From: Leptospira kmetyi serovar Malaysia str. Bejo-Iso9
GTDB lineage: Bacteria; Spirochaetota; Leptospiria; Leptospirales; Leptospiraceae
Direction: 5' to 3'
Length of the DNA: 64,000 nt
Assembly (NCBI RefSeq): GCF_000243735.2
Contig: NZ_AHMP02000003.1
Span: forward strand, 2,440,001-2,504,000
Part shown: positions 1-13,277 of the stretch, piece after piece
Numbering within the stretch: the first letter of the stretch is position 1
Layout of the letters: each line of letters opens with the position of its first letter
The notes under the pieces: model-generated
What the model saw: only the letters and a program-made list of their open reading frames with translations
Databases searched by the model: none
What the model was told of the DNA's origin: nothing
Program-made: the position numbers and the translations under genes

Positions 1-926
1 CACGCGCTCGGAGAAAAGGTCCAGTAATACCCGTTTACCGTTTGCGGAAACAAAGTTTCGTTGATCGGAATCGTCGAACCGCCGTTAAGCGGACATTCAT
101 CCATAGTCCCGCACAACGGACCTTTCGAATAGGAGGGGCATTGAATCAACACGTTCGTATCGTCAAAAGAACCGGGACGCATAACGTTAAACGGAATCCC
201 CGGAGGATTTAAGGTCTGTTGCATCTCGAAGCAGGCGTTTTGAAATTCGGCTTTACCGTAAGGTCCGCAAGAACCGTCGTCCACGTCGCAAAACACGACG
301 TCCGTTCTGGCTCCGTAGTTGTCTGCCTCGCTTCCCTTACCTTGACAATCGTTGAAACCCGGTCTCCAAACTTGTCCATAAGAACATTTCGTCCAAAGAT
401 TCGGACCGAGCAATATGGTTCCGTTGACCCAATCTTGAGATAACGCGGGTTTTACGGTAACCGTATAATTCTGAGAATTTCCATTCTCATCCGTAAACTT
501 ATACACGACCGGATTCGTGAAATCCTGAACCGATATTCCCGAACTCTGAGCGGTTCCGTTCACTTCCAATTTGGAATTTTCGGGAATCAGAAACGTAGGT
601 TTTAAACTGGTAACGTCGGTCGCACTGGGAACCGCGATCGTAACCGTTGAATTCGGTTGATTCTCCGTAATTCCTCCGGCGCAGATTCCGGACTTACAAT
701 AAAGCGAAAACGAAGCGGAAAAATCGAAACCGAACGCTTTGATTCCGTTTGCGCGAGGTTGAAACACGGCGGCCAATGCGATGGCGCGTTGTTGATCGCA
801 GTCCTTACAATTCTCCTGCGTGGGAAAAATCGTTTCAGTGACGAGTTGGGAAAGAGGATTTAAAAAACAGTTCGAAGCGAATCCGCAAACGATGAATAAG
901 AGCGAAGTACAAAGGATCCTTTTCAT
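1..926 (-). CDS. Partial lipoprotein with DUF1566 (Lcl C-terminal) domain
   Basis: The gene starts at the ATG at 926 and remains open to the window edge, so about 308 codons are visible and the C-terminus is missing. The N-terminus is a lipoprotein signal with hydrophobic LLFIVCGFA and a lipobox ending SNC at about residue 20. Residues about 85-160 (IAVPSATDVTSLKPTF onward) look like a small beta-sandwich repeat seen before C-terminal domains in Leptospira surface proteins. After it come LWTKCSYGQVW, a Cys-rich stretch and YYWTFSPS at the edge, the layout of DUF1566 proteins (compare LWRKC and YWTSTN in the protein at 58077-58697). It is probably exported and surface associated. No function is known; the family call rests on motifs only. 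Confidence 0.7.
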   Translation of the reverse strand, partial: MKRILCTSLLFIVCGFASNCFLNPLSQLVTETIFPTQENCKDCDQQRAIALAAVFQPRANGIKAFGFDFSASFSLYCKSGICAGGITENQPNSTVTIAVPSATDVTSLKPTFLIPENSKLEVNGTAQSSGISVQDFTNPVVYKFTDENGNSQNYTVTVKPALSQDWVNGTILLGPNLWTKCSYGQVWRPGFNDCQGKGSEADNYGARTDVVFCDVDDGSCGPYGKAEFQNACFEMQQTLNPPGIPFNVMRPGSFDDTNVLIQCPSYSKGPLCGTMDECPLNGGSTIPINETLFPQTVNGYYWTFSPSA

Positions 927-945
927 ATTATAATTTTCCAATAGG

Positions 946-988
<43 letters not shown>

Positions 989-1113
989 ATTTCAACAAGC
1001 GCATAACGAAAAAAAGTTCGCCGAATCCGTTAAAGCGACATGATCGAGGTTCGTTTAGAGTTTTTGAATGCTCGAATTCGATCAAAAATCCCTCGTTCGA
1101 GTAGCGATTCGTT

Positions 1114-1590
1114 TTAATCCGTGGCTTCGAAACTGAAATTCTCGAAAACGTCCACGGCAGTTTTTCTGTAGATCAACGCGTCCGAGCCGTCTTCGTAATA
1201 ATGTTTTCTAGTATGAATTCTTTGAAAACCGCAGGATTCGTATAATGCGATCGCGGATGAATTGTGAGAACTCACTTCGAGGAAAAAAGTTTTCTCCTTT
1301 TCTAAAGCGAAAAGACGTTCCATCAGTTCCTTTGCTTTTCCTTGTCTTCTCAAGCGGGAATGAACCGCGACCCGATAAATCTCGATCTCGCCGATCGATC
1401 GTTTGTAAAGAATGTAACATTGATCAGTCGAACCGATCCCGGAACATTCCTTAAGGTGGGAATATAACATTTCCCTTGTCCAGGCCGCGCTTCCGAAACA
1501 ATTTTCTTCCAAAGCGACGAGCCAATCCAGATCGTTTTTATCGAGAATTCTTATATCCAAAATTGAAAACCATTTTCGTTTTTCGGTCAA
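1114..1590 (-). CDS. rimI: GNAT N-acetyltransferase, RimI-like
   Basis: A 158-residue GNAT-fold protein. The acetyl-CoA pyrophosphate-binding loop is RRQGKA at about residues 81-86, after the strand [12 protein letters not shown], and the C-terminal [16 protein letters not shown] followed by [16 protein letters not shown] is the classic RimI ending. RimI acetylates the N-terminal alanine of ribosomal protein S18; that substrate is inferred from family resemblance only. The start used is TTG at 1590; no in-frame ATG lies nearby, so a TTG a few codons further in is possible. It stands alone, divergent from the small membrane protein at 1651. Confidence 0.75.
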   Translation of the reverse strand: MTEKRKWFSILDIRILDKNDLDWLVALEENCFGSAAWTREMLYSHLKECSGIGSTDQCYILYKRSIGEIEIYRVAVHSRLRRQGKAKELMERLFALEKEKTFFLEVSSHNSSAIALYESCGFQRIHTRKHYYEDGSDALIYRKTAVDVFENFSFEATD

Positions 1591-1650
1591 ATTCTAGTTG
1601 CCGAAGTCCAATATTCAATCAGGATTCAGCACCTGAATCAAGGAGTAACC

Positions 1651-1998
1651 ATGAAAAAAATAGGTAAAATCGTATATGCGGTCCCTTTTGCGATCTTCGG
1701 ATTGTTTCACTTTATCTCGGGTCCGGCCATGTCGGGAATCGTTCCTTCTTATATCCCCTTCCCGATCGTTTGGGTTTATTTAATCGGACTCGCATTGATC
1801 GCCGCCGCAGTTTCGATCATTACGGGAATTAAAACGCATCTCGCGACCATTCTTCTTGCGGTTTTATTGGGAATTTTCGTGGTCTTAGTTCACCTTCCCG
1901 GCGCGGCCGCAGGAAACCAAGCTTCCACGGTGGCGCTTTTAAAAGACGTTGCCCTTTTAGGCGCCGCTCTTTTGATCGCGGGCACTACAAAAGACTAA
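1651..1998 (+). CDS. Small DoxX-like integral membrane protein
   Basis: A 115-residue protein, almost wholly hydrophobic, with four predicted membrane helices (about residues 5-25, 42-60, 64-82 and 94-111). Its helix arrangement and the early FGLFHFISGP segment resemble the DoxX/DoxD-like family of small inner-membrane proteins, whose biochemical role is unclear. The ATG at 1651 is preceded by AAGGAGTAACC, a strong ribosome binding site. A rho-independent terminator follows directly, so it is probably a single-gene transcript. Confidence 0.75.
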   Translation: MKKIGKIVYAVPFAIFGLFHFISGPAMSGIVPSYIPFPIVWVYLIGLALIAAAVSIITGIKTHLATILLAVLLGIFVVLVHLPGAAAGNQASTVALLKDVALLGAALLIAGTTKD

Positions 1999-2008
1999 TC
2001 GATTCCCT

Positions 2009-2045
2009 AAAAAAAGGCGGGGTTGTCCCGCTTTTTTTCTTTTTT
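2009..2045 (+). terminator. Rho-independent terminator
   Basis: The stem GCGGG (2017-2021) pairs with CCCGC (2027-2031) around a GTTGT loop, is extended by flanking A/T pairs, and is followed by a run of T residues. It lies 10 bases after the stop of the DoxX-like gene. Confidence 0.85.
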
Positions 2046-2160
2046 TCCGAAAATTCATTCCGCCGATTCAATTTCCAAAACCGCATCATTTAGGGGAGAA
2101 GGGATTTTTTCTTCGAGCCGATACTCATTACGAAAGGTCGATGCCGACCGGGAAGTTCTT

Positions 2161-3051
<891 letters not shown>

Positions 3052-3987
3052 ACCCGCTCGTCCTTTCGGATTCGGTCGTTTCGAAGATATGTTATAAAAA
3101 TAGAATATTCGAAAATCATAACTCTTGGAACGACTTCGGCGGCGCTCTGGAACGTTCCGTTCCGGCTTCGATTTTAAAAAACGCGGAGCGTGCCGCCGAA
3201 AAAATCCGTTCGGATCTTTTCAAAACCGGATTCTCCGTTCTTTGTTTTTTCGATCTGGAATATCCCGCTTTATTAAAACGGATCTACGATCCTCCTTTGA
3301 TTCTTTTTTACAAAGGCGATCCGAAAATTTTAAAAGAATCCTTAGCGGCCGTGGTCGGCACGAGAAACCCTTCTCCGGTTTCTACGTTTGCGTCCGAGTT
3401 GTTTCCTTCTTATCTGAAAAAGAACGGTTTTTCCGGAATCGTATCGGGCCTTGCCAAAGGGATCGACGCGATCACGATGAATTCCGCGTTAGACGAAACC
3501 TTGTCCGTAATCGGAGTGATGGGAACCGGACCCGAAACGGAATATCCTCGCGAAAACAAATCGCTCTATCAAAGAATGAAATCCTCCGAAAGGACCTTGA
3601 TCTTAACCGAATATCCTCCGGGTCATAAGGTGTTGAAGTATTCCTTTCCGAAACGAAATCGAATCGTGACCGGTCTCGCGGAATCCGTTTTTATCGTGGA
3701 AGCTCCCGAAAAATCGGGCGCGATTTCCTCGGCGCACAACGCTCTCGAACAAAACCGCAGAATTTTTATCTTTTCCGATCCGCTTCAAACGAAGAATCAA
3801 GGCGGAGAAATTCTGATTCAAGACGGCGCCGAAGGATTGAGTTTACACGATGTCTCTTTGGGGATGCGAGAAGTGTTTCACGTAAACGATCTTTTACCCG
3901 ATTCTCAATCGAAAATTCCGGGAATGCTTGCAGAACTTTCTAAGAAGCGCTTTTCTGGCGAGTGGAAACCGATCGGTTCCGGTTACT

Positions 3988-5499
<1,512 letters not shown>

Positions 5500-5504
5500 T
5501 TTTT

Positions 5505-6275
5505 TTAAACCGAAGTGAAGGAACGCATCGAAACCGATCGGTTTTGAAAACTCTGATGAATGAACTTCACCTTCTCTTCCGGTTTCATAGCTCCTAAAAC
5601 GTAAAAGATCGGTTCGAAATGTTCCGTGGTCGGCTGGGATAGTTTCGCGATTTCTCCCTTCTTTTGAAAATCCAAAATCGCCTTATCGTTTCTGGATTCC
5701 AGCGCTTGTCTTACGAACTCGTCGAACTCGATCGCCCAATCGGAAGGGGTCGCGTTCATATTGTGAAAATCCGCTTTGTGAAGATTGTGAACGATGTTTC
5801 CGCTTCCAATGATCAGGGTTCCTTCCTCTCTCAAAGGTTGTAATTCTTTTCCGATCTCGTATTGTTTTTCAGGACTTAGGTTCGCGTCGATGCTCAACTG
5901 AACTACGGGAAGATTCGCTTTTTGAAAAAGAAAGTAAAGAACTCCCCAACTTCCGTGATCGATCCCCCATTCTTCCGTAGTCTGCACGTTTACGGTTTTG
6001 ATCAGATTCTTCACTCGGTTTGCGAGCTCGGGCGATCCGGAAGGTCGATATTGCACTTCGTATAATTGCTGCGGAAATCCGTAAAAATCGTAGATCTGTT
6101 CCGGCGGATCGGAAAGACTCACGTAAGTTCCTCTCGTTTTCCAATGCGCGGAAACGACGAGTATGTTTTTTACATCCTTTAAGGTGGATCCGAATTCTTC
6201 CAAATTGCGCGTGAAGTCGGACGGGATGACTAGATTCATCGGCGATCCGTGGCCGAAAAATAAAACTGGATTCAT
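5505..6275 (-). CDS. Extradiol dioxygenase, DODA/YgiD type (LigB-dioxygenase superfamily)
   Basis: A 256-residue protein of the class III extradiol dioxygenase superfamily, related to 4,5-DOPA dioxygenase YgiD. Metal and active-site motifs are VLFFGHGSPMN at the N-terminus, VVSAHWKTRGTYVS, IDHGSWGVLYFL, and GSGNIVHNL. The family uses non-haem Fe or Zn and opens catechol rings; the physiological substrate here is unknown. ATG 6275 is chosen because the family always begins just before the HGSPMN motif; a TTG six codons upstream is unlikely. The gene converges with the carboxylase orthologue, leaving five bases between stops. The family name LigB here has nothing to do with the adhesin ligB next door. 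Confidence 0.85.
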   Translation of the reverse strand: MNPVLFFGHGSPMNLVIPSDFTRNLEEFGSTLKDVKNILVVSAHWKTRGTYVSLSDPPEQIYDFYGFPQQLYEVQYRPSGSPELANRVKNLIKTVNVQTTEEWGIDHGSWGVLYFLFQKANLPVVQLSIDANLSPEKQYEIGKELQPLREEGTLIIGSGNIVHNLHKADFHNMNATPSDWAIEFDEFVRQALESRNDKAILDFQKKGEIAKLSQPTTEHFEPIFYVLGAMKPEEKVKFIHQSFQNRSVSMRSFTSV

Positions 6276-6731
6276 ACTGTTATTTAGACACAACCCCTCT
6301 CAAAAAGAAACATAGTTTTGACCGATTTCCGGAAATATCCTTCCTCGGTTTCCTCTTTTTTCAATTTATTTCCAACGCCTCTCATGTTTGGTTTTTGAAA
6401 TCCGAGACTTTATTTACGGACCCGTTTCCGATTCGGAAGCGAATCACATTAATATTTTTGAATATACAATTTTTAGAATGGAATTTCGGAGAAAGGAAGC
6501 GTTATCTGCTCTTTCCGTTCGGGACATAGATCCGAAAAAAGGACCAAGACATGAACTCTCATTCAAAGTTATGGCAAATTAACTCAATTTTGCGTTCTTT
6601 GCACGGCGAAGACAAAGACTTAGTCTCTTATCCTTTGCACAATAATCCGTGCGGATTAAAAAATTAGACCGATTGCCGGATTTACGCATATGGAACCGTC
6701 GAAAAACACAGTAATAAAACAAGCCGATTTG
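6276..6731 (+). promoter_or_regulatory. ligB upstream region, probable long regulated 5' leader
   Basis: A 456-base stretch without a convincing gene between the dioxygenase start and ligB. It is AT-rich compared with its neighbours. Near the ligB end it holds the perfect inverted repeat AATCCG-TG-CGGATT (6644-6657), a weaker hairpin around AGACTTAGTCT, and the octamer CTTTGCAC twice (6597-6604 and 6634-6641). No good Shine-Dalgarno sequence precedes ATG 6732. In L. interrogans the lig genes carry a long 5' untranslated RNA whose folding hides the ribosome binding site and makes translation temperature dependent; this region has the room and hairpins for the same, but I have not folded it. 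A transcription start is not identifiable by eye. Confidence 0.5.
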
Positions 6732-9700
6732 ATGAAGAGCCGATTTTTCGTTTTTATATTTCTATCCATTTTTTTACAGAGTTGTATGGCTTGGCCTCTG
6801 CTCACCGGCACGATCGGTTTGGCGGCGGGTAAAAAAGGCGGAGGTTCCTTATTTCTTCTTCCTCCGGGAAGTTCGGCTTCCGTTCTTTCCCGCATCGAAC
6901 TTAACGCCAAAGATTCTTCCATCGCTCAAGGCACGAGCACGACCGTTCAAGTGACCGCGATTTACGATAACGGTACGAACGAAGACATTACCAATTCCGC
7001 TTCCATCGTTTCGCTTTCCCAATCCGTCGCGACGGTTCAAGGAAGCAGCGTGAGAGGATTTTCTTCCGGCGCTTCCCAAATCCAAGCGGAATATAAGGGT
7101 TTAACTTCGGAGATCCAAATCGTCGTGACCTCGGCTTCTTTAAATTCGATTCAGGTTACGACTTCCGCTTCCGGTTCTTTGCCGAAAGGTACAAATCGAA
7201 GTTTTAGCGCGGTGGGAATTTTTTCGGACGGTTCCAATCAGGATCTTACAAACGACCCGATGACCGTTTGGTCCTCAAGCGATTCTTCGGTGGCGACCGT
7301 AAATTCATCCGGTTCGGCCAAAGGAATTAATTTAGGAATTTCTAATATTCGAGCGACCTTCGGTTCCAAACAAGGTTCCGCTTCGCTTGCGGTAAGCGCG
7401 GCGATACTTTCTTCGATCGAGGTTACGCCTTCAAACCCGAGCATTCCCCTCGGCGCGAATCAACAATTAACCGCGATCGGTGTTTATTCGGACAATTCAA
7501 CCCAGGACATCACGTCCTCGGTCGCTTGGGCGGTTTTGGACGCGGACGTCGCGTCCATTCGGACAAACGGTCTATTAGAAACTTCGAATACTGGGTCGAC
7601 CACGATTTTTGCTTCGATCGGCTCCGTAATCGGATCGGCCGCGTTAACCGTAACATCTGCGTCCTTGGTCGGAATTTCGGTTTCTCCGGTAAATTCTTCC
7701 CGAGCAAAAGGATTGAATCAATCGTTTACCGCGATCGGAATTCTTTCCGATAACACGAGCTTGGATATTACGGATCAGGTTTCTTGGAGCTCTTCGGACA
7801 CGAACGTTCTTACGATTTCCAACGCTTCGGGTAGTCACGGCTTGGGAACAACCTTCAACCAGGGCAACGTTACGGTTTCCGCGACCATCGGCGGCATAGA
7901 GGGTTTTACGGATTTTACGGTGACTCAAGCGACCTTGGTTTCCATCGGAGTATCTCCGAGTTTACCTTCGAAAGCGAAAGGTCTTACGCAACAATTTACA
8001 GCAACAGGAACGTATACGGACAACTCCACGCAGGACATCACTTCTTCCGTAACTTGGACTTCCTCTTCGAGCATCGTAAGCGTGTCTAACGTTTCCGGTT
8101 CGGAGGGTTTAGCGCAGACTTTGACGACCGGAAACACGATCATCACCGCGACGCTAGGTTCCGTTTCCGGAAACACAACGTTTACCGTGACTTCCACTAT
8201 TCTTACTTCGATCCAAATCGGACCGATCCATCCTTCTCTTGCCAAAGGTTTGGTGAGAATTTTTACGGCGATCGGAATCTATTCGGATTTTTCGAACGCG
8301 GATATCAGCTCCTCGGTGACTTGGTCCTCTTCGAATCCCACCGTCGCTTCGATTTCCAACGCTTCGGGAAGCGAAGGCTCCGCGTTCGGAAACACAACCG
8401 GAACCACAAATATTAAAGCGACATTGGGAAGCGTCAACAGCCCGGATTCAACGTTATCCGTAACCGCGGCGGAACTCGTTTCGATTGGAATCACACCCGC
8501 GTCTTCTTCCAAAGCGAAAGGTCTTACGGAGAATTTTTCCGCCACGGGAGTTTTTACCGATAACTCCACGCAGGATCTCACCGAACAAGTGACTTGGAAC
8601 TCCTCCGATACGACGATCGCACAAATCGAAAACGTTTCCGGCAATAAAGGGTTTACGTACGCTTTAATTGCCGGGTCGAGCGACATCTCCGCTACGTTAG
8701 GCGGAATTACGAGTCCGAGCGTTTCTTTTTCGGTAACTCCGGCTTCGCTCGTTTCGATTTCCGTTACGCCGAACAGTTCTTCCGTTGCAAAAGGTTTAAC
8801 CCAACAATTCTACGCGACCGGAACGTATACGGATCATTCCACCGAGGATCTTACAACTTCCGTTTCTTGGTCCTCTTCCCTTCCTTCCAAGGCGGTGGTC
8901 AGCAACGCTTCCGGTTCGGAAGGTCTGACCAACACCTTGACTACGGGCGCTACTACGATCACAGCGACGATCGGCTCGATTTCGGGTAACGCTATATTGA
9001 ACGTGACTTCGGCGATTCTCACCTCGATTTCCGTTACACCGAGCCTTCCTTCGGTGGCGAAAGGTCTTACCAAACAATTCTACGCAACCGGAATCTTTTC
9101 GGACAATTCGACTCAGGATTTGACCTCCGTTTCGACTTGGGTTTCTTCGGATTCTTCGAAGGTGAACATCGCGAATGGCGCAGGCTCGGAAGGTTTGGCG
9201 CTCGCATTCGCATTAGGAAGTTCGAATATTAGAGCAATCTACAATTCGATTCAGAGCATGCCGGTCACGATGACGGTCACCGCGGCGGAACTCGTAAACA
9301 TCGTAGTCAGTCCGCCTTCTCCCTCGAAAGCGAAAGGTTTGACTCAGCAGTTCATCGCAACGGGAATTTATACGGACAGCTCCAGTCAGGATCTTACCAA
9401 TCTTGTCACCTGGTATTCTTCCGATACGAGCGTCGCTCCGATCGGCAACGCGATCGGCTTTGTCGGTTTAGCAACCGGGCTTTCCACCGGTTCTTCGAAC
9501 GTTTCCGCGATTTATAATTCATTGAGCAGTAACTCCGTAAATTTTACGGTCAATCCGGCCGCGTTAGTCTCCATTCAAGTCAGTCCGGTCAACGGAAGCG
9601 CGGCCAAAGGTTTAAACCGTCAGTTCACCGCTTTGGGAGTTTATTCGGACGCTTCCACTCAAGACATTACGAATTCGGTTTCTTGGTCTTCCTCCAACCC

Positions 9701-12410
9701 GGTTTTCGTTTCGGTTTCCAATTCGATCGGAACCGTGGGAAGAGCGAGCGCGCTTCAAATCGGAACGTCTACGATTACGGCGACATCCGGTTCCATATCG
9801 GGAACCACGGATTTAACCGTGAGCGCGGCGATTCTTACCTCGATCGCAGTGTCTCCGACCAATCCTACGATCAATGCGACTGCGACCAGACAATTCTCCG
9901 CTGTGGGAACCTATTCGGACGGAAGCACTACGGATTTGACTTCGACCGCGACTTGGTCCAGCTCTAACAATTCTTCGGCAACGGTGAGTAACGCGTCCGG
10001 CACGCAGGGATTGGCGACGGGAATTCTCGCGGGAACTCCCGCAATCACCGCGACCTACGGATCTGTTTCCGGAAACACAACCCTTACCGTAAACGCGATC
10101 GACACGACCCCTCCCACGGTGACTTCGATCGTTTCCTTATCCCCGACGACGGTTCGAGTCGTATATTCAGAATCCGTAAACAATACCGAAGCTCTTACCT
10201 TATCCAATTACAAAGTCGTCAATAGTTCTTCGTTTACCGGAAACTGTTCGGACAATACGGACTTTAACGGAAATTCTCAAACGGGAGATTTTTCGTTGAG
10301 CGGAATCAGTGGAAGCGGCAACACGTTTACGATCACACTTTCGAGTTCTCAAATCGCGGGAAAAACATATACGCTTGTTGTAAACAAAGCGGGAGTTCAC
10401 GATCTTTCCTTTGCGCCGAATCTTTTGGGTTGTCCGAATAACGCCGATTTTACGGGACAAGAACAATTAAAAATTTCGGGAGCGGTTTGTAACACCGTCG
10501 GTCGCGTAATCGTTTCCTTTTCGAAACCTTTGTTCTCGGGAGCGGACGTCGCAAAATCGGCGGAATGTTCCAATCAATCACAATGCGCTTTGCGATATAA
10601 GTTCACCGGCGTTTCTTCTTTAGGGAACGTAACGAGCGCGAAAATTTTGGATGGAACGGTTTGCGGCGGCGCGCTCGCGGATTCCTCCAAAGTGTGCCTA
10701 ACGCATTCTCTTTCTCAATCGGGCGGTCAATACACTGTGATCGCCGCGAACAACTTGGACGGGGACGGCTTCGACAACGTGTCCTGGGGTGCCATTCGAA
10801 ATTCTTCCGATACGGAGAATCTACAATCTTCTCCGAAAGATAGAACCAGCTTTATCGGATGCGGTAGTTCTCCCGTAAACTTTGCGGACGGTCCGATCGC
10901 TACCAATCCTTTCGGAGACGATTCTTCGTTCGGTTATCTGACGGGTTATAACAATCAGATTTATATCGGGCCGAACTCGAACGGAAACCAAGCGGTTCGT
11001 TTTAATTACAACGGAACTTCCCCCGAATCCGTTTCCTTTTCCTTTACGAAGGACACAACCTCGTCTTCGGGAACGTCCAACGTTTCGTCTAACAGCGCTT
11101 CGTCGAGAGACGGAGGAATCGGCGTTCCTCCCTACGTGACGATCGGTCACACAGGTTGCACTTTGAACAACGCGAACCAAGCGACCGGATGCGGACCGGA
11201 CAACGAAGACGGCAGAGGAGTTTTCGCAACGGGATTGTTAGGCGGAACGGCGCATATACTTATGGCGGGTTCAAGATCTTCCGAAAACTTCAATTATCTC
11301 TATTATTCTTCCGATACGGATTCCGGTCTCGACTTCAAGTATATCGACATGGGAACGATCACAGGAACCGTAACCGCTGGAACCTCTTCGATCACCGTTC
11401 TCAACGATCGGATCTACGCCGGTTTTGCAAAACGAAATCAAGGTTCTAATTCGCCGGACTTCGGAAAGGTCACGTTCAACACTTCCGATTCCACGAGATG
11501 TACTGTGGGAAGTAATTGTAATGCGAACGACGGATCTCGGGGAGATCGTTTTAGAATCGATAGAATGCCATACTTCGGAGGCGGTTCTCAGGAAGGAAAC
11601 AACTCTTCGATCAACTGGGCTTACTACGTGGGTATCGATTCGCTCTTCGTCTTCAACGGAAGACTGTATGCGGCCAACGGAGGATTTCCGAATTCATCAC
11701 ATAACGGAAGTATAATACGTTCCACGAGCGGAAACCCTATTCCTTGCGACGGAACCGATAGTTGTCCGGGCTGGGCCGATGTCGCGCCGCGCACCGATGC
11801 GAAATGGCATAACGGTTCCAATAACAATTGGTTCTCTCTCGAACTTACGAAGTACTACGATATGATTCCGGGAGATAAAGCGTTCTCTCAATTCGCGGAG
11901 TTTAACGGAAGAATGTACGTCACCAGAACGGTCTGTTTGACGCCTCAAGACAACTCGGGACTCAGAGGATCGGTTCAAACGATCTCCGGTTGTACGAACG
12001 GAACTTATACGAACCGAAGACCGCAACTTTGGAAATGCGATCCCACGATCAGCGGAAACGCGACCCTCTGCGAAGCGGGAGATTGGTCCGTTGTGGGAGA
12101 CGACGGAAACGGATTTACCAATTTCGGAAACGCATCCAATCACAGTATGACGATGGTTGTCGCAAACGGATCATATCTCTATGTGGGATTCGACAACGAA
12201 AGCGGAGTTCAAATCTGGAGAACGAACGTTTCCAATCCGGGAAGCGCGTCTAACGTATGGGAACAAATCGGCGGAAACGGACTGGGAGACACGACCAATC
12301 ATCAGATCTATTCAGCGATTGCGGGAGCCGACGCGGGAATGAATTATATTTACGTAAGCGTAGGAAAAAACAACCAACCCGTGCGCGTATATAGACAACA
12401 GAATAATTGA
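6732..12410 (+). CDS. ligB: Ig-like repeat adhesin lipoprotein LigB
   Basis: A 1892-residue surface lipoprotein. Residues 1-18 are the signal with [11 protein letters not shown]; the mature start CMAWPLLTG followed by AAGKKGGGS is that of LigA/LigB. Twelve bacterial Ig-like (Big_2) domains of about 90 residues follow, from about residue 52 to 1120, each with the pattern LxSIxVxP, AKGLxQxFxATGxYxDxS, DxTxxVxW and a closing TxTV. After them comes a non-repeat part of about 770 residues rich in Cys, Asn and Gly (for example [16 protein letters not shown]). In pathogenic Leptospira LigB binds fibronectin and other matrix proteins, fibrinogen and complement regulators; that is family knowledge. 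An ATG at 6690 would add 14 residues before the signal and is less likely. It heads a four-gene run. Confidence 0.95.
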   Translation: MKSRFFVFIFLSIFLQSCMAWPLLTGTIGLAAGKKGGGSLFLLPPGSSASVLSRIELNAKDSSIAQGTSTTVQVTAIYDNGTNEDITNSASIVSLSQSVATVQGSSVRGFSSGASQIQAEYKGLTSEIQIVVTSASLNSIQVTTSASGSLPKGTNRSFSAVGIFSDGSNQDLTNDPMTVWSSSDSSVATVNSSGSAKGINLGISNIRATFGSKQGSASLAVSAAILSSIEVTPSNPSIPLGANQQLTAIGVYSDNSTQDITSSVAWAVLDADVASIRTNGLLETSNTGSTTIFASIGSVIGSAALTVTSASLVGISVSPVNSSRAKGLNQSFTAIGILSDNTSLDITDQVSWSSSDTNVLTISNASGSHGLGTTFNQGNVTVSATIGGIEGFTDFTVTQATLVSIGVSPSLPSKAKGLTQQFTATGTYTDNSTQDITSSVTWTSSSSIVSVSNVSGSEGLAQTLTTGNTIITATLGSVSGNTTFTVTSTILTSIQIGPIHPSLAKGLVRIFTAIGIYSDFSNADISSSVTWSSSNPTVASISNASGSEGSAFGNTTGTTNIKATLGSVNSPDSTLSVTAAELVSIGITPASSSKAKGLTENFSATGVFTDNSTQDLTEQVTWNSSDTTIAQIENVSGNKGFTYALIAGSSDISATLGGITSPSVSFSVTPASLVSISVTPNSSSVAKGLTQQFYATGTYTDHSTEDLTTSVSWSSSLPSKAVVSNASGSEGLTNTLTTGATTITATIGSISGNAILNVTSAILTSISVTPSLPSVAKGLTKQFYATGIFSDNSTQDLTSVSTWVSSDSSKVNIANGAGSEGLALAFALGSSNIRAIYNSIQSMPVTMTVTAAELVNIVVSPPSPSKAKGLTQQFIATGIYTDSSSQDLTNLVTWYSSDTSVAPIGNAIGFVGLATGLSTGSSNVSAIYNSLSSNSVNFTVNPAALVSIQVSPVNGSAAKGLNRQFTALGVYSDASTQDITNSVSWSSSNPVFVSVSNSIGTVGRASALQIGTSTITATSGSISGTTDLTVSAAILTSIAVSPTNPTINATATRQFSAVGTYSDGSTTDLTSTATWSSSNNSSATVSNASGTQGLATGILAGTPAITATYGSVSGNTTLTVNAIDTTPPTVTSIVSLSPTTVRVVYSESVNNTEALTLSNYKVVNSSSFTGNCSDNTDFNGNSQTGDFSLSGISGSGNTFTITLSSSQIAGKTYTLVVNKAGVHDLSFAPNLLGCPNNADFTGQEQLKISGAVCNTVGRVIVSFSKPLFSGADVAKSAECSNQSQCALRYKFTGVSSLGNVTSAKILDGTVCGGALADSSKVCLTHSLSQSGGQYTVIAANNLDGDGFDNVSWGAIRNSSDTENLQSSPKDRTSFIGCGSSPVNFADGPIATNPFGDDSSFGYLTGYNNQIYIGPNSNGNQAVRFNYNGTSPESVSFSFTKDTTSSSGTSNVSSNSASSRDGGIGVPPYVTIGHTGCTLNNANQATGCGPDNEDGRGVFATGLLGGTAHILMAGSRSSENFNYLYYSSDTDSGLDFKYIDMGTITGTVTAGTSSITVLNDRIYAGFAKRNQGSNSPDFGKVTFNTSDSTRCTVGSNCNANDGSRGDRFRIDRMPYFGGGSQEGNNSSINWAYYVGIDSLFVFNGRLYAANGGFPNSSHNGSIIRSTSGNPIPCDGTDSCPGWADVAPRTDAKWHNGSNNNWFSLELTKYYDMIPGDKAFSQFAEFNGRMYVTRTVCLTPQDNSGLRGSVQTISGCTNGTYTNRRPQLWKCDPTISGNATLCEAGDWSVVGDDGNGFTNFGNASNHSMTMVVANGSYLYVGFDNESGVQIWRTNVSNPGSASNVWEQIGGNGLGDTTNHQIYSAIAGADAGMNYIYVSVGKNNQPVRVYRQQNN

Positions 12411-12411
12411 T

Positions 12412-12921
12412 ATGCGAAGTCCGAAAAAAATCAAATCCAACTTGTTCGTCCGTATTACGGAGATCGTTTCGATCGTGTGGATCGTTTTTGCGGGCTCTCT
12501 ATTCTGCCAAGGAAGCGATAAATCCGAGAAGCTGACCTTTCTCAACAACGAACAAAACGGAATGTTTCGTCTTCAATCTTTCGTTCACGGGAGAATGGAA
12601 GCGGCCATCCGGATTCGCGATTACGAGTTTACGATCAAACAAGCCGAGGACGTTCGAGGAGTTTTTCAAATCGATTCGACGAACCCGGACTTAAGAGTTC
12701 GTCTCGTCAAAAAAGAATTCCCTTGGGATACAAAGACGGAATGTGCAAATACGAATTCAGGAAACACGTATTCCTGCAAGATTGAAATCGGTTCCCTGGA
12801 AAAAGGACGTTATCTTCTTTCCGTTTATCGGGAACATGGAGAGAGCGAATCCAACTTCAATCTTTTTGCGGGAATATTCGGAAAAGGTTATATAGATGTC
12901 GAATCGGCAAACGATCGTTAA
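12412..12921 (+). CDS. Secreted hypothetical protein of the ligB operon
   Basis: A 169-residue protein starting one base after the ligB stop, so almost certainly co-transcribed and perhaps translationally coupled. An N-terminal hydrophobic stretch (VRITEIVSIVWIVFAGSLF) looks like a Sec signal; the Cys after it has Phe at -1, which argues against lipidation. The mature part has no family I recognise; it is beta-rich with a single Cys pair (ECANTNSGNTYSC) and YRTL-free charged strands ending in FNLFAGIFGKGYIDVESA. Its last 26 bases overlap the next gene. Position suggests a periplasmic or surface role linked to LigB, but no function can be assigned from sequence. Confidence 0.75.
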   Translation: MRSPKKIKSNLFVRITEIVSIVWIVFAGSLFCQGSDKSEKLTFLNNEQNGMFRLQSFVHGRMEAAIRIRDYEFTIKQAEDVRGVFQIDSTNPDLRVRLVKKEFPWDTKTECANTNSGNTYSCKIEIGSLEKGRYLLSVYREHGESESNFNLFAGIFGKGYIDVESANDR

Positions 12922-13276
12922 GATCGTATTTTTATTCTCTATTTTAAACGTTTTCGCAGCTTGTCAAAACGTAAGAGTTCGTTTTCCGCAGGAACCGCCC
13001 AAGTCCTGTTCGAATCCGGCGACACAAAGACAATGCAAAAACGCGTTGGAAGATCGCGAAAGATTGAACGCGGAACCTTCTCAGATGCACGTGATCCCTC
13101 AGTCATTTTACTTTTGGGGAATGCGTCCGAAGAATTATCCGATCAACGCGTCCGCGTATTGTCCGAACGGAGTCAAGGAAGCGCATCAATATTCCACTTT
13201 TTTCGATTCCCTTTACGAACAACTTACTCTCGGAGTTTATTCTCCGAGAACGCTCAACCTAATCTGTTACAATTAA
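12896..13276 (+). CDS. Bor-like lipoprotein, first copy
   Basis: A 126-residue lipoprotein with signal VKIVFLFSILNVFAAC and lipid Cys at about residue 23. The mature domain matches the layout of the lambda Bor/Iss family: SFYFWGMRP (Bor: FFVSGIGQ), a conserved CPNG, a run of polar residues, then LYEQLTLGVYSPRTLNLICYN, which parallels the Bor ending FITLGIYTPLEARVYC. Bor and Iss raise serum resistance in E. coli. The relation is by eye and distant. The gene overlaps the preceding one by 26 bases and is followed after one base by a second Bor-like gene, so all belong to the ligB transcript. Confidence 0.65.
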   Translation: MSNRQTIVKIVFLFSILNVFAACQNVRVRFPQEPPKSCSNPATQRQCKNALEDRERLNAEPSQMHVIPQSFYFWGMRPKNYPINASAYCPNGVKEAHQYSTFFDSLYEQLTLGVYSPRTLNLICYN

Positions 13277-13277
13277 A

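Noticed and set aside
2023..2160. Longer N-terminus for the TPR lipoprotein
   Set aside because: It starts inside the terminator of the upstream gene and precedes an intact lipoprotein signal that begins at 2161.
6388..6582. Small gene upstream of ligB
   Set aside because: TTG start, no ribosome binding site, no recognisable protein features; more likely leader or promoter sequence.
7238..9077. Several long open frames on the strand opposite to ligB
   Set aside because: They mirror the repeated codon pattern of the Ig-like domains and lack any start signal or family feature.
7100..10100. Regular DNA repeats that could suggest a CRISPR array
   Set aside because: The repeat unit is about 270 bases, encodes Ig-like protein domains and has no conserved short repeat with unique spacers.
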